DNA from: Corella eumyota
Taxonomy: Eukaryota; Chordata; Ascidiacea; Phlebobranchia; Corellidae
Assembly: GCA_963082875.1 (NCBI GenBank)
Contig: OY720098.1
Coordinates: 19,716,001 to 19,780,000, forward strand
Reading direction: 5' to 3'
Length of the DNA: 64,000 nucleotides
The notes beneath the pieces were generated by a model, which worked only from the letters and a program-made list of their open reading frames with translations, did not search any database and was not told the DNA's origin. Shown here piece after piece: positions 34,901 through 46,300 of the stretch (positions within the stretch are counted from its first letter, which is position 1; every line of letters begins with the position of its first letter). The translations under genes were made by a program, and so were the position numbers.

Positions 34901-37587
34901 TGGGTTTGGTGACCATGCCATAACATAGTTAAAATCTTTATGTAAACATTAATATTTTTGGCATGTTTTAAATCATTAAATTGATTTTGTCATTTTTTTC
35001 CGTCGCATTATTGTAATATTTATTATATATCTTTTTTTTAATGTCATTAATGCCCGAAAAACCAAATAAAAATAAAAAAAAATTCTATAAAACTCTATAT
35101 TGTATAAATGTTTAACATAAAGATAATAAATAAAAGTGCTTACACATCCTCGTAACTTCTCGATTTCAAGTTCAAGACGTTGGATCGTCTTTCTCTTGTC
35201 GTTGTCTTCCTTCCTCATTTTGTTGAGCTCTTCGTTTGATATCTTCAACTGAGCTTGAAGATGCTCGACCTAATAACATTTTATTTGATCAGTCACAAAT
35301 TTTACTTAAATTTTTATCCTTTCACAACTAAACTTAAGAAAATAGTCAACAAAAAAAGATTTTAACAATCATCAGTTTTATAAATTTTGTCAGGAAAACA
35401 TGCCAGCAGTGGAAATTAAGCCCAGAATCTTAGGGGTGTATTTAGTTATATAAATTTTGTCAGGAAAACAAGGTTAGCTAAATAGATAACTAGAATATTT
35501 TAACAATAACTAATTTATGGAGAAAAGGATAATTATTCTTACACCAAAACATTGTAAAAATAACAATGTATGTAGAAAGATAAATATGTAAAAAAATTGC
35601 AGGCAGAAAAATGTATTTAAGTACAAAAAACAAATTAATAAAACAAAATTTTACCTTCTCCTTGTAGAAATCGTCCAGATCTTCCAAAGACTTGGCGTTG
35701 AAGTTTTCGTATTGCTTCCTCACGTTAGCGATCGTGTCACTAAGATCTGGAAGAATCGAATTGTTCTCGCTCTGAAGCAATGGTGCCTCTAGTGGCTGAA
35801 TCTGGTTACGTAAGTTCTCCATTTCCTTAAAAAAAATTTAAAATTTTTTTTAAAATTTGATCTGATAAATTTTATTAAGGAAAAATAAAACTTACAGCTT
35901 CGTGGACCTTCTTTTCGAGTTGGAATGCCTCCTGTAGATTCTCGATCTTGCTTTCCAATGTCACTCTATCGATTGTCGCGTCATCAACGTCCTATGGCGT
36001 CATAATTATTAATTAGTCCATTAAGTAATACTAGTACAATCTTACATGTAAAAAACTATATAACTATTAATTTTTTAAGAAATTATAAAAATTATTATAC
36101 AAAATTATCAGTACATTATTTTTCAGTTCTTTTTTTAACCACTTCGTAAATAACATAATTTTTATTAAAAACAGTTTTTTTACTTCTTAATTTTAAATTT
36201 TTTTTATTAAAAAAATGTTTACCTTTCTTAAGCTGTCGACCTCCTTTTCAAGATCCTTGTTTTCTTTCTTCTCATAAGTTAACCTAAAATAAAGGTTTAA
36301 AATCAGTTATTATTTGCTTTGCATTAAGGTTTTGTTTATGTTAAGGTTTGAACCTTATTTATATACATCCAATTTTATTATTTTTTAGTAAAAACATCTA
36401 TATTTCATTTTAAAAAAGTTACATTTCTTCATTTTTTAAGTTTTTTTAATAAAATAATCCAACTTTCAATATACAACAAATCACAACATAAAAAAGGATG
36501 TTAAGTAAAAACAAATACAATTTGCGTTTACCGGGATTCAAACCCCAAGCCTACAACTTACTTCGTGGAAGTTTCTTCGTAATCGTATTTGTAGTTGTCT
36601 TTCTCGATTTCTACCTTGGCGTTTTCAATTTGCAAATATTCACATTTTTCGCGTAATCTCTGTAATAAAAACAACACAAAGATTAATAACTTCACTGGTT
36701 TAATAAAAATCTAACAAATATTAGACAATAACTTATCTCTTGTTGGTAAAACGCGGTTTGACAATTCAAAAAATTAGGTCATAGATTAGAAAATGATGTC
36801 ACAAACCAAAAAATGTCACAAACAAACAAATGACGTCACAACTTTAAACGAAGTTGCAACGAGAAGTTACAGCTTTAACTTATACTAAGACTATAGAACC
36901 TATAAACGTGACGTCATAAAGCGAAAATGACGTCATAAGCTATACTTTATGACGTCAACATGTACCTTTAACTCGTCGTCGTAGATTCCGTCGATGTCGG
37001 TCTCAGGAGTATTCTTTATTTTTCTCAACCTCGCGTTCTCTGCCAGCAAGATCTTGTTCGCTGTTTCGAGGTCGTGAACTTTGTCGACGTAGTTCACCAA
37101 CCTGTTGTTCAACTTCTGCATCTTCTCTTTCTCAGCAATCTTGTTGTCACGGACTTGTCTGTGGGGGTAAGTGGAATGGTGGGTTAGGTACAAGTTTTAT
37201 TGTAAGACCTTCTTAAAATTACTGATAGATTTTTATTTTACTGATTTTTTTGATATACTTTCTTAAAAACTTTTCTCAAAAAAGGTAATGGTTAGATAGA
37301 TGAAAAAGTTTATGTGTTAGATATTGTTAAAAAGTAACTTTTGTAAAAAAAAACTGGTATCCATCTATTAACATATGTTGATAAAACCAAAATATTTTAA
37401 GATACCTCTAATACCACCCTATCTAAAACCATGCGTTTTCAGTAATGCTTAAAATGTGAAAATTATATTAGTTTTTGCGTTATAAAAAAACAAAGTCGTC
37501 AACTTACGGGTTAACAAGAAGGTAATCATCATTCTTCTCTGCTCCATAACTCTTTCTGTAGGCTGATGGTCTTTGTCGGCCTGGCAT
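28950..37587 (-). CDS. Intermediate filament-annexin fusion protein, gene C (RS-rich tail)
   Basis: About 810 aa. Nineteen exons, minus: 37587-37508, 37158-36966, 36659-36562, 36283-36223, 35991-35896, 35825-35655, 35269-35144, 34576-34463, 33971-33865, 33722-33488, 32371-32198, 31673-31565, 31336-31242, 30961-30757, 30411-30272, 30008-29816, 29638-29577, 29419-29297, 29000-28950. Coil 1A has MQKLNNRLVNYVDKVHDLE; the rod ends at IAIYHKVLTGEEAR near 349. Two tail exons follow. The first encodes an Arg/Ser repeat segment (about 363-408, many RS/SR dipeptides). The second is acidic, then Lys-rich (about 428-485). The annexin half keeps loops GFGTDEK, GAGTEED and GPGTSES in repeats 1, 2 and 4 and ends SGDFGKIMLALLD. 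Closest to gene A in exon sizes (98, 61, 96, 126, 114, 107, 109, 95, 205, 193, 62, 123, 51). The start ATG sits immediately after an acceptor (37588-37589), consistent with a spliced leader or a 5' UTR intron. Confidence 0.92.
33574..33680 (-). repeat. Degenerate tandem repeat encoding the RS segment
   Basis: Repeating cgatca/tctaaatca/cgaagc hexamer-type units within the first tail exon of gene C. They encode alternating Arg/Lys and Ser. Likely grew by codon-level slippage. Confidence 0.7.
34901..35070 (+). repeat. Dispersed repeat of about 165 bp, copy 1
   Basis: Starts tgggtttggtgaccatgcc and includes ggcatgttttaaatcatt and the ccgtcgcattattgtaat segment. Closely matches 41815-41990. In an intron of gene C. 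Confidence 0.75.
36831..36957. repeat. Cluster of TGACGTCA palindromes
   Basis: Four exact copies (36831, 36909, 36928, 36950) directly downstream of the exon 2 donor of gene C. Same motif as at 9140, 57871 and 60094. Confidence 0.6.
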
Positions 37588-40033
37588 CTAAACAACATAA
37601 ACATAAAATCTTTTACATAACTATGACTTTCTTTAACCTTATTGGAATTAAAACGCATAAGCAAAACAAATACATCTTCCATCTAATACTTCAATATTAT
37701 TGTTATAAAGCCTGTACAAAGAATAAGCCGAAGAAAAAGTTTCACAAGAAACTATAAAAAATGTTTACAAAGATTTAAGAAAGGTCTAGCTTTAAATACT
37801 CTATATAAATAATTAATGCATTTATCTTGCCAGAGTTTTAAAGATTCAATTAGGTACAGAAATTAATAAAGTAAAAAATGTTTGCAAATTTTAAAAAATC
37901 ATAATAAAATATAACTTCAAAAGCTAAAAAAATCGATAAAAATATTTAAAGCTAAACCTTATCATGTATGTGTGTACAGGATAAATATCACCTTTATGTT
38001 ATAACTATAAATTATAAAGAGTAAACAAACGTTAGATTGAGAACAGAAACTGTATTCAAACATTCATGTTAAGACGAACAGATTGGGATACGCCAACAGT
38101 CAACATTGATTCAAGGTAAATAGGAAGGACTTGGTAAAGTTAAGCGTATACGTACTATCGTTAAACTAAAGTTTGTGCGTATTTATCATCAACTTTTTAA
38201 CATTACTTTTGATCCATTATTGATTAAAAAAAACTGTTAATTCAAGGAATTATTTAAATGCAAAGATTTTTAAGTTAATTTAAAGTAATTCTATGATTTT
38301 GTTTCATATGCTTGTATAACTTTAAATTGATAGTACAAAATACCATTTACAACATTAAAATCATAAAAAAACACTTTGTATGAGACATGGTTTGAGATAT
38401 TATTTAAAGTGTTTAAAGCCCATGTTTGTTTTAATATGCTGACCTCTGCAATTTAAAATTGAAGATCAAAAAACAAAAATTCTTAAGAAATTTAATATTT
38501 ACATTGGTCTATTTTTGCTATAACGAGTCGGCCTTACGATGTATGGTTACCTTTACCTAAGGTTGGTTGAGTAAATACAAAAAGCTTTGAAAAATTTAAT
38601 GACTTTTGGTCAACAGAAAAGACGCCGGTTGAAATGTCAAATTTTAAGAAATCTTTCAGACCGTGAACTGGTAGAGAATTTTTATTTTAAAAGCTTTTTT
38701 AATATTCCTGGCACGTTAAAAGGATAAAAGTAAAACAGTCGAACCCTAAGCTTTAACACACTGGGTTATATTTTAAAAAATATTGACAAATATAAATAAA
38801 TTGCCGGGTACTAAACGGTAAAAGCGAAAACAAATTATAGTTTACTAAATATTCGGGGTTTCAAATCAAAAAATATTCTTTTCAAGGAATAAAATCATTT
38901 TATCAAATGTCCAAATAAAGAAAAAAATAAATATACCAATGTCACTTTTGCGTAAATTTAAAAATTTACATTTTAAAGAATTAAGACCAATTTTGTAATT
39001 AATTTATACCAAATTAAAATGCCCAAACTCACAAAAAAAATCAAGTTTTATTTAATTTAAAATTAAGGTAGTAAAAAACTTTTGTCATTTAAAAATTTAA
39101 ATCCATATTTTTTTAAATTTTAAAGTATTTTAAATATGGCTACAATAAAGCAACTTCAAATCTGCAAGTCATTCATAATTCAGTAAAACCCGTTTCAAAA
39201 AACGTGCAAAAGCCCGAACTTGCATAACCCGCAAATGCATTCACGCTTGAGTTGGAGACAACAGGTTCATTTTGGGGCACAAATTTCAACTTGTTTTCTT
39301 AAATTTGCCGGTTAAGATACGTGAAGCATCTCCAGCGTAAAAACACCGGCTAAATGCTATAGTTTATTTTCTACATCAGTATTGGACCGTAAAGTCTTAA
39401 CCTTTACCGTACGCAATTAGGACCGGTTACAAAAACACTGGAATTTGCGCTTTTAAAGGTGGGTCGGAATAAACGCATCGTTGCAAATATGCGTAGGTGG
39501 AAAATACGTGCGTTTCGCCATGAATTCCGAGATATATTTTAAACAGGGTTAATGTGATTGATAATAACCAGACAACGACTTTAGTAACTTACGTATATAA
39601 GTTTAAATACATTACTATTCCAAAGCTTTATACAAAAATTACTAAAAATTGAGAAATTTTGGCTGATTCTAAAGGGATCAATAACAAAATATTGAATGCA
39701 AATCGATAAATCTTTAATTAGGGGTTAAATTTTAAAGTTTTGTGAATACTAAAGTTGTCAAAAAATCTTTATTTATTAAATTTAACGCAAAAATTTCTTA
39801 AATTTAAAGTTATTAAAGCTAAAAAAAATTAGAATAAATAACAAAATAAAACCCAAAAAAGCTGAAAACATTTCAATAATTTATAAAATAACTAAAATTG
39901 AATGAAAAAAAATATAAATTCATTTGCAAAACCCTGTTGAAACTATTTAAACCATTTTTAAATATATAAAAAGAAAACCGCATTTAAAACAAACAGTAGA
40001 TTCCAGCAAACAGCTACACAAATATTTAAATCA

Positions 40034-40246
40034 CATTTGTTTATAATCGTAAATACCTTTAAGCTTTCGAGTAATTCCAACAACAACAAATTCTTCCAAC
40101 TTGTAGATTCGAAGTGGGGTGGGCGCGGTCTTGAATACCTTGTTTTTATGGGGCTTGGAAAGCTTTTTTCTTTTTTGTTTGAGTTTGGAGATAGCCGGTG
40201 AAGCGAGACAAGCCTTTAATGTCATTTTTGTACGCGCGGAAAACAA
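40034..40246 (-). CDS. Possible small basic protein or lone exon, unrecognised
   Basis: A 71-codon frame, Lys/Arg-rich (SKLKQKRKKLSKPHKNK) with a LEEFVVVGITRKLKG end. It stands out as GC-richer and more codon-like than its surroundings. A usable donor follows RKLK. If spliced to the gene C start exon it would enter the wrong frame, so it is not simply a 5' extension of C. No family is recognised; it may be a chance frame. Confidence 0.2.
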
Positions 40247-41814
40247 ATTTCAACCGGGGTAGCAAGATATAAGGTATATAAGGTGGTATAGCATTTTTGC
40301 AAAATTTTAATTATAATTTTTTGCAATTTTTTCATTACTAAACAATATTTAAAATAAAGTACAAATTATTCCAAAGAAATTAAATTCAAGGTCCGTTTTT
40401 ATCGCAAAAGATATGATTAGATTTAAAATACGAAAATAAATCACGCTTTTGCAAATACACCAAGCAACAAACCAGTATTTTTTAAACAAAAAAAAAATTT
40501 TAAACTACATTTTACAATTATAAAAACGGTCCTTTATAAACCAAAAACTCGTAAATATAAGTGGCAAAAACTAGTTAAAAAACTAACTTTTACAGCGATA
40601 TAATAAATAGGGTAGTAAAATAAATTTCACGAAAATTAAATCTTTTTTAACAACTTTACATCCATTTTCACTTTAAGTTTTATACGAGCAATTTAATGGT
40701 TGATATTTACGAGTTTGGAATGATGTTAAAATTCTGTAAATTTTATAATAAATTGTCTGATAAATGGGGTCATATATAAAACGATTTTAAAAACCACAGC
40801 ACCATATAAAAACATAGAGCAAGTACTCCTATATATACCCTACATTTTAATAACTCTTTTTTTACTTTATGTAAAGTTTTATTTCACCAATTTTTTTTAC
40901 AAATCAAAATTTTTAAGTTTTGTAATTTCAACAAATTTTGTAATCAGGTTTAAAACATGAAGTCACGCTAGGCTAGACATACGTCATCATATTAACATTT
41001 ATAGCTGGTATGTGTTGTACCAACGTCGACTTGAATCAATAAAAACTCATGTTTGTACAAAGACCAAACCCAGGATAAAACGTCATTTAACGAAATGATT
41101 CTTTACTATTATATCAGCGGTAAATTCTTGATTTAAACTTTGAATCTATAGGCATGGTTGTATATTTAATGACCAAATGTGAAGTATATGTAAACATATC
41201 GCGTAATAATTTGATAAGTTAAACAAATTTAAACGTTAACTGGTTGAATATTTATACAGAAAGGTTTTTGTAGCGCGCGTTAAGAATTCGTAAAAAAAAT
41301 TAGTAATCAGTTAATTTCAATGAAATATATTTATTCTTTTACAAAACCAAGAAGTAATGTAATAATACATTTTTTAACTTATTTAACAAGTTTAAGTAAC
41401 ATTCAAAAAATCCCTCACTTAAATTAAAAACATATAACTTCAGTTGTAGACAAAATAAAGTGCAACCAATGTGTGTATTTTAAAAGCCAAAATTTTTGCT
41501 TTTGTAAAATAAAACTTGAAATTTTTGTCGAAACCACATATACCAAGTTATTTTCCAAGCGTAACAAAATAGTGGAAACTGGTAGAAACCGGTCTAAACC
41601 TGATTTTTCTAGTCATCCAAATCTTGTCATGCGAATAACCATAAAACAGTGGGCTCGCTTGAATAAACTATAATTAAATAAGTCTATTGTAATAGAACCG
41701 GCGGAATGTAGCTTTCAAAACAAATATTTAAGTTCAAGTTTAAAGAATTTTAATACGAAATTTAAATCGCTTTGGTTGTTATTGAAATATTAGAAATATA
41801 TTAAAATATTTTTT

Positions 41815-42139
41815 TGGGTTTGGTGACCATGCCATAACATAGTTAAAATCTTTATGTAAACATTAATACTTATGGCATGTTTTAAATCATTAAATTGATT
41901 TTGTCATTTTTTCCCGTCGCATTGTTGTAATAATAATTGTATATCGTATTTATTATTTACCTTTATCAATGCGCGAAAAATCAAAATAATTAAAATCTTT
42001 ATGTAAACAAAAATACTTTTGGCATGTTTTAAATCATTAAATTGATTTTGTCATTTTTTCCCGTCGCATTGTTGTAATTTTAATTGTATATCGTATTTAT
42101 TATTTACTTTTATCAATGTGCGAAAATCCAAAATAAAAA
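41815..42139 (+). repeat. Dispersed repeat, tandem pair
   Basis: Unit 1 at 41815-41990 and a 5'-shortened unit 2 at 41991-42139 share atcttta-tgtaaaca, ggcatgttttaaatcatt and cccgtcgcattgttgtaat. Same family as 34901-35070. Confidence 0.75.
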
Positions 42140-43357
42140 AAAAATTAGAAATTTATTTAACTTAAAAATGCAAGTTTATAAAACAATATAAAAAATACTA
42201 GTTAAATTTAGTAGAAATTTGTGACAAATTTTGGAAAACAAAACTTCTTTTTTTCTGTCGAATTTAAATACAACTGACTTAAAACTGATAGTTATTTACC
42301 CAACACACAAGTATATCAAGTAAGTATATCAAGTATCACCTAACAAAACCCCTTTTTACAAAATAATTGCCAAAAATAGATTCTTGTACGCATCACTTCA
42401 AGTTGCAATACATATTTGCTGCTAAAAATGAAACAAAAATCAGAAAAATTTAAACTGCTTAAAATGTAAATTAAGCAAAACCAAAACTGTTTCGAATTTC
42501 AGTAAAATATGAAAACCCAAATCGTCATATTTTCAACATTTTAGTTATTATAAACTATTTATTTTCCGTTTTACAAAAACGCATAATTTAATAATGTTAT
42601 GATTTATTTAAACAATTTACCGTTTAACAATTAAATACAGTAACACACAATTATTCATTTCAAGTGCTTGGAAACAACCAACTACTAAAAAACAACAGCG
42701 TTTGATTTTTACAGTGCATATACAACATTACAAATACTCTAATCAACCAAAAAATAATTTGATTAAAAATGTCATTAATTTTGACAATTTTTTTTCATTT
42801 TTACAAATGCAAATGCATTTTTAAGTTAAGCTATTTTTAAGCTATCGCAACTGTGTTATTTTATAGTTAAGAAATGGTATTTTACAATGTGATATTACTA
42901 ATAGATTTAGATATATTCGACGAACCATTAACTACTATACAATGATCTATCATTTAAAATTCATACCATAATATAAAAAATAATAGTTTAACTTACAAAA
43001 ACATGCGATTCTTTATTAGATATGTAGCGTTATCAAGTCGTATGGTATTTAATTTCGCTGTCTCGTTTAATATTATTTAATATCGTTAACTTGTTTTTAT
43101 ATGACATATTTAAAAAAGTAAATTAACATTCAGTAACCTAACCAAACTCTAGAGCCGTGTTTACGTAAATACCGTATTATTACATGCTTTTTAACCTTAT
43201 TGTGTTAATACCGTTATATATATGTAATAAATGTGTACGATATACTTTTACTAGCACAGCCTAAGCGTGGGTTTGTCTTTAAAAATGTTCTGATATAACC
43301 CCCAACCATTTACTCGTACATCACCAGTGTTACAACAACTAACTTATACTTCATTGT

Positions 43358-46300
43358 TCAAGTTTCGTGGTGAACAAAATTCCAGATATCTTTTCTTGTT
43401 ACCATGCCAACGACCTGCAAAGAGGCATAAAAAATTTGATTTTAGAAATATTTTAATATTTAAACATAAGTTTAACTAAAATTTTTACAATAAGTTGTTC
43501 ACAAAAAAATAAATTAATTTTTTTAATAAGTATTTTATTACCTTATAGTCATCGTTAATTACGACCAAATGACGTAATCCTAATGCTCTAAAAAGTCGAA
43601 ATATTCGTGGAAACGTGGCGTCCTAAAAACATTAAAATTTAACCTTAATGTTTCGGGTTCAAATCCAACCAATGCCAATTTATAAAATCATAAATTTTAA
43701 GTTAAAACTTTTCACTGAAAAATTTATTTTTTTAACACGTTAACCATATATTTAATCTTTTTTTTAAATTTAAAATTTTTTAGGATTTTTTAACTTGATT
43801 TATTACATTTTTAGCAAACCAACCCAAAAAGGTCGTGACGCTAAACCCACGTAAGACATGCCCCTGTGACATCACAATGCGTGGGTACGTGACTTTTCAG
43901 CAGACCGTAAAATAAAAACACCGGGCATATATATTTAGTTTAGGTTGGAATAATACTAACAGAGCATAACGCCGGGCCAAATTAAAATAATAAAATAAAA
44001 TTAATTTTTTTGAATGTATAAAGTATAAATATTTAAATTAGATTATTTTGTTTGAATCAGTTATCAAGCATTATTAGTTTTTAATTTAAAAACGAAACAA
44101 AATTAAATTATTTTGTGTAAATTGATAAACACTAAATAATTTTAACGTAATTCCCATGAAGTAGTATCAACCGGCAGCGTGGGGTAGTGGTAATAACACT
44201 TGCTACACCACCATGACGTATTGAGTTCAATCCCCACTGCTCTTATGCTGTAGCGCCCTTGAGTAAGGCGCTATAAACGGTATGAACTTCTGCTGAGCCA
44301 GCACTTAATCAGCATCATAATTATCGGGCAATTATAATCTATAATATCCCAAACTGCCACAGGCAACTCGAGACTGGGTCAGAGTAACTAATGTTACTCT
44401 ATGTTTAGGACGCGCATTCGACTTTCCCACATTAAAAAAAATATACATATACAAAAAATCCTAAATAATTAAAAAACATTTTAATATAAGTTTCAAAACC
44501 TCCCATTTAATTTTGTTTGAATTGTGTTTAGTGACCATATTATAACATATCATAAAATCATGCGCAAAAAATTTAACAACTTCAATGTTAAAAATAAAAT
44601 TGAAAACACTACAGCATGTTAGCAGTGGGAATCAAACCCATGACCTCTTGAAGTAAAGCCAAGGGTCCAAACCACCACCCCTTTACATCACTATATTGTT
44701 TGATATTAAATTGTTAAATTATTGCCAAAAATTTTTTTTACATAGTTTTAAATATATACAGACCTCATAGACTGAATAAGGGGCTGGGTTAAGATAAGGT
44801 CTTAAGTCGATTCTACAGCCCTGCTCCCCCTCGCTTACATTGACGATCGAGATGGGAAAGTAGCGGGGATAGGAATCACGAAACACCGCCAAATCTAATT
44901 GCTCGCCCGGGCCTACTCGTTCCATAAAAATCTAAGATAATAAAACGATTTTCAAGAAAAAAAATAAAAATAAATAAAAAATTATATAATTTAAGTATAT
45001 AATATATTTTAAATACAAAAAAAGTGTTTAAATCTTTTTGAATTAGTCAAAAATTGCATTTTTTTCTAAATTATGACAGGACATATTATTTACAGAATTC
45101 CAAAGAAACAAAATTGCTATATGAACCCACCCACGATGAGTAGGCGTATGTTAAATAACAGGGTATATTAGGAGAAATATGAAAGCTTAAAATTAAGGGT
45201 AGCAATTTTAAAAACGAGGAAATAGTAATATACAAAAACAATTTTTTAATAAAGTAAAAAAATCCTATTTTACCTTTTAAGTATTGTATTTATGTTAAAA
45301 TGCTTGTTAATTTATTTATTTTATATTTTTTTGTATATATCTTTATCCTCGATGTGGGAAGGTCGAATGCGCGACTTAAACATAGAGTAACATAAGTTAC
45401 CCCGACCCAGTCTCGAGTTGCCTGTGGCAGTTTGGGATATTATAGATTATAATTGCCCGGTAATCATGCTGCTGATTTAGTGCTTGCTTAGCAGGAGTTC
45501 GTACCGTTTATAGCGCCTTACTCAAAGGCGCTACAGCATGACAGCAGTGGGGATTGGACCCACTCATGGTGGTGTAGCAAGTGTTCTTACCACTACACCA
45601 CGCTGCCGGTTTATTAGAACCATTCTTTAATTGATTTCCAAATTTCTGGAAAAAACATAGTGCATTTCATTTTTAATTGACACAGTATAAATATATATAT
45701 ATATATAAAAATAAATTATGTACTACGCTAACTTAAATATATAAGAAAATCTCAACTTAAAGGTGGCATATTAAAGTTAGACGGACCGTTTCACAATACC
45801 GGCATGACCTTTATTTACTACGGAATAGCAAGAATTAGGTTACCGGTATTTTGGAGTAAGAAATGTCATGATATCACAGTTGACATTTAAATGGTAAATA
45901 ACTAACAATGAAATCTAATTTTACGAAGATATTTAAGCGTAAAGGAGAATAAATGTTGGTGGGACTTTTTTAAACGTTTTTAGTGTGTGAATTTTTTTAG
46001 TTTAGTTTTTGAATATCTTTAAAAATACTTTAAAAAAATAATTTAAATTTTTTACAAAATTTTGTGCAAATATTTTAAAATGTTTCTACTATGTGAATTT
46101 ATTGAATCAAATTTGTTAAAATCTTAACATTTACTTAAGTAATAAATCTTGTTAAAAAGGACTTAATAATTTCAACCGACAGCGTGGTGTAGTGGTAAGA
46201 ACACTTGCTACACCACACATGGGGTCGTGGTTTTAATCCCCACTGCTCTCATGCTGTAGCGCCCTTTTTTTTAACAATTGTTATAATTTAACAATTGTTA

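Larger units (their letters stand above)
37588..43357. other. Long gene-poor intergenic interval
   Basis: Lies between the start of gene C and the 3' end of CLCN7. No family-recognisable exon is seen. It contains a tandem dispersed repeat at 41815-42139 and a lone basic reading frame at 40034-40246. The right end (about 43100-43357) should be the CLCN7 3' UTR and flank; the left end should hold the gene C promoter. Confidence 0.5.
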
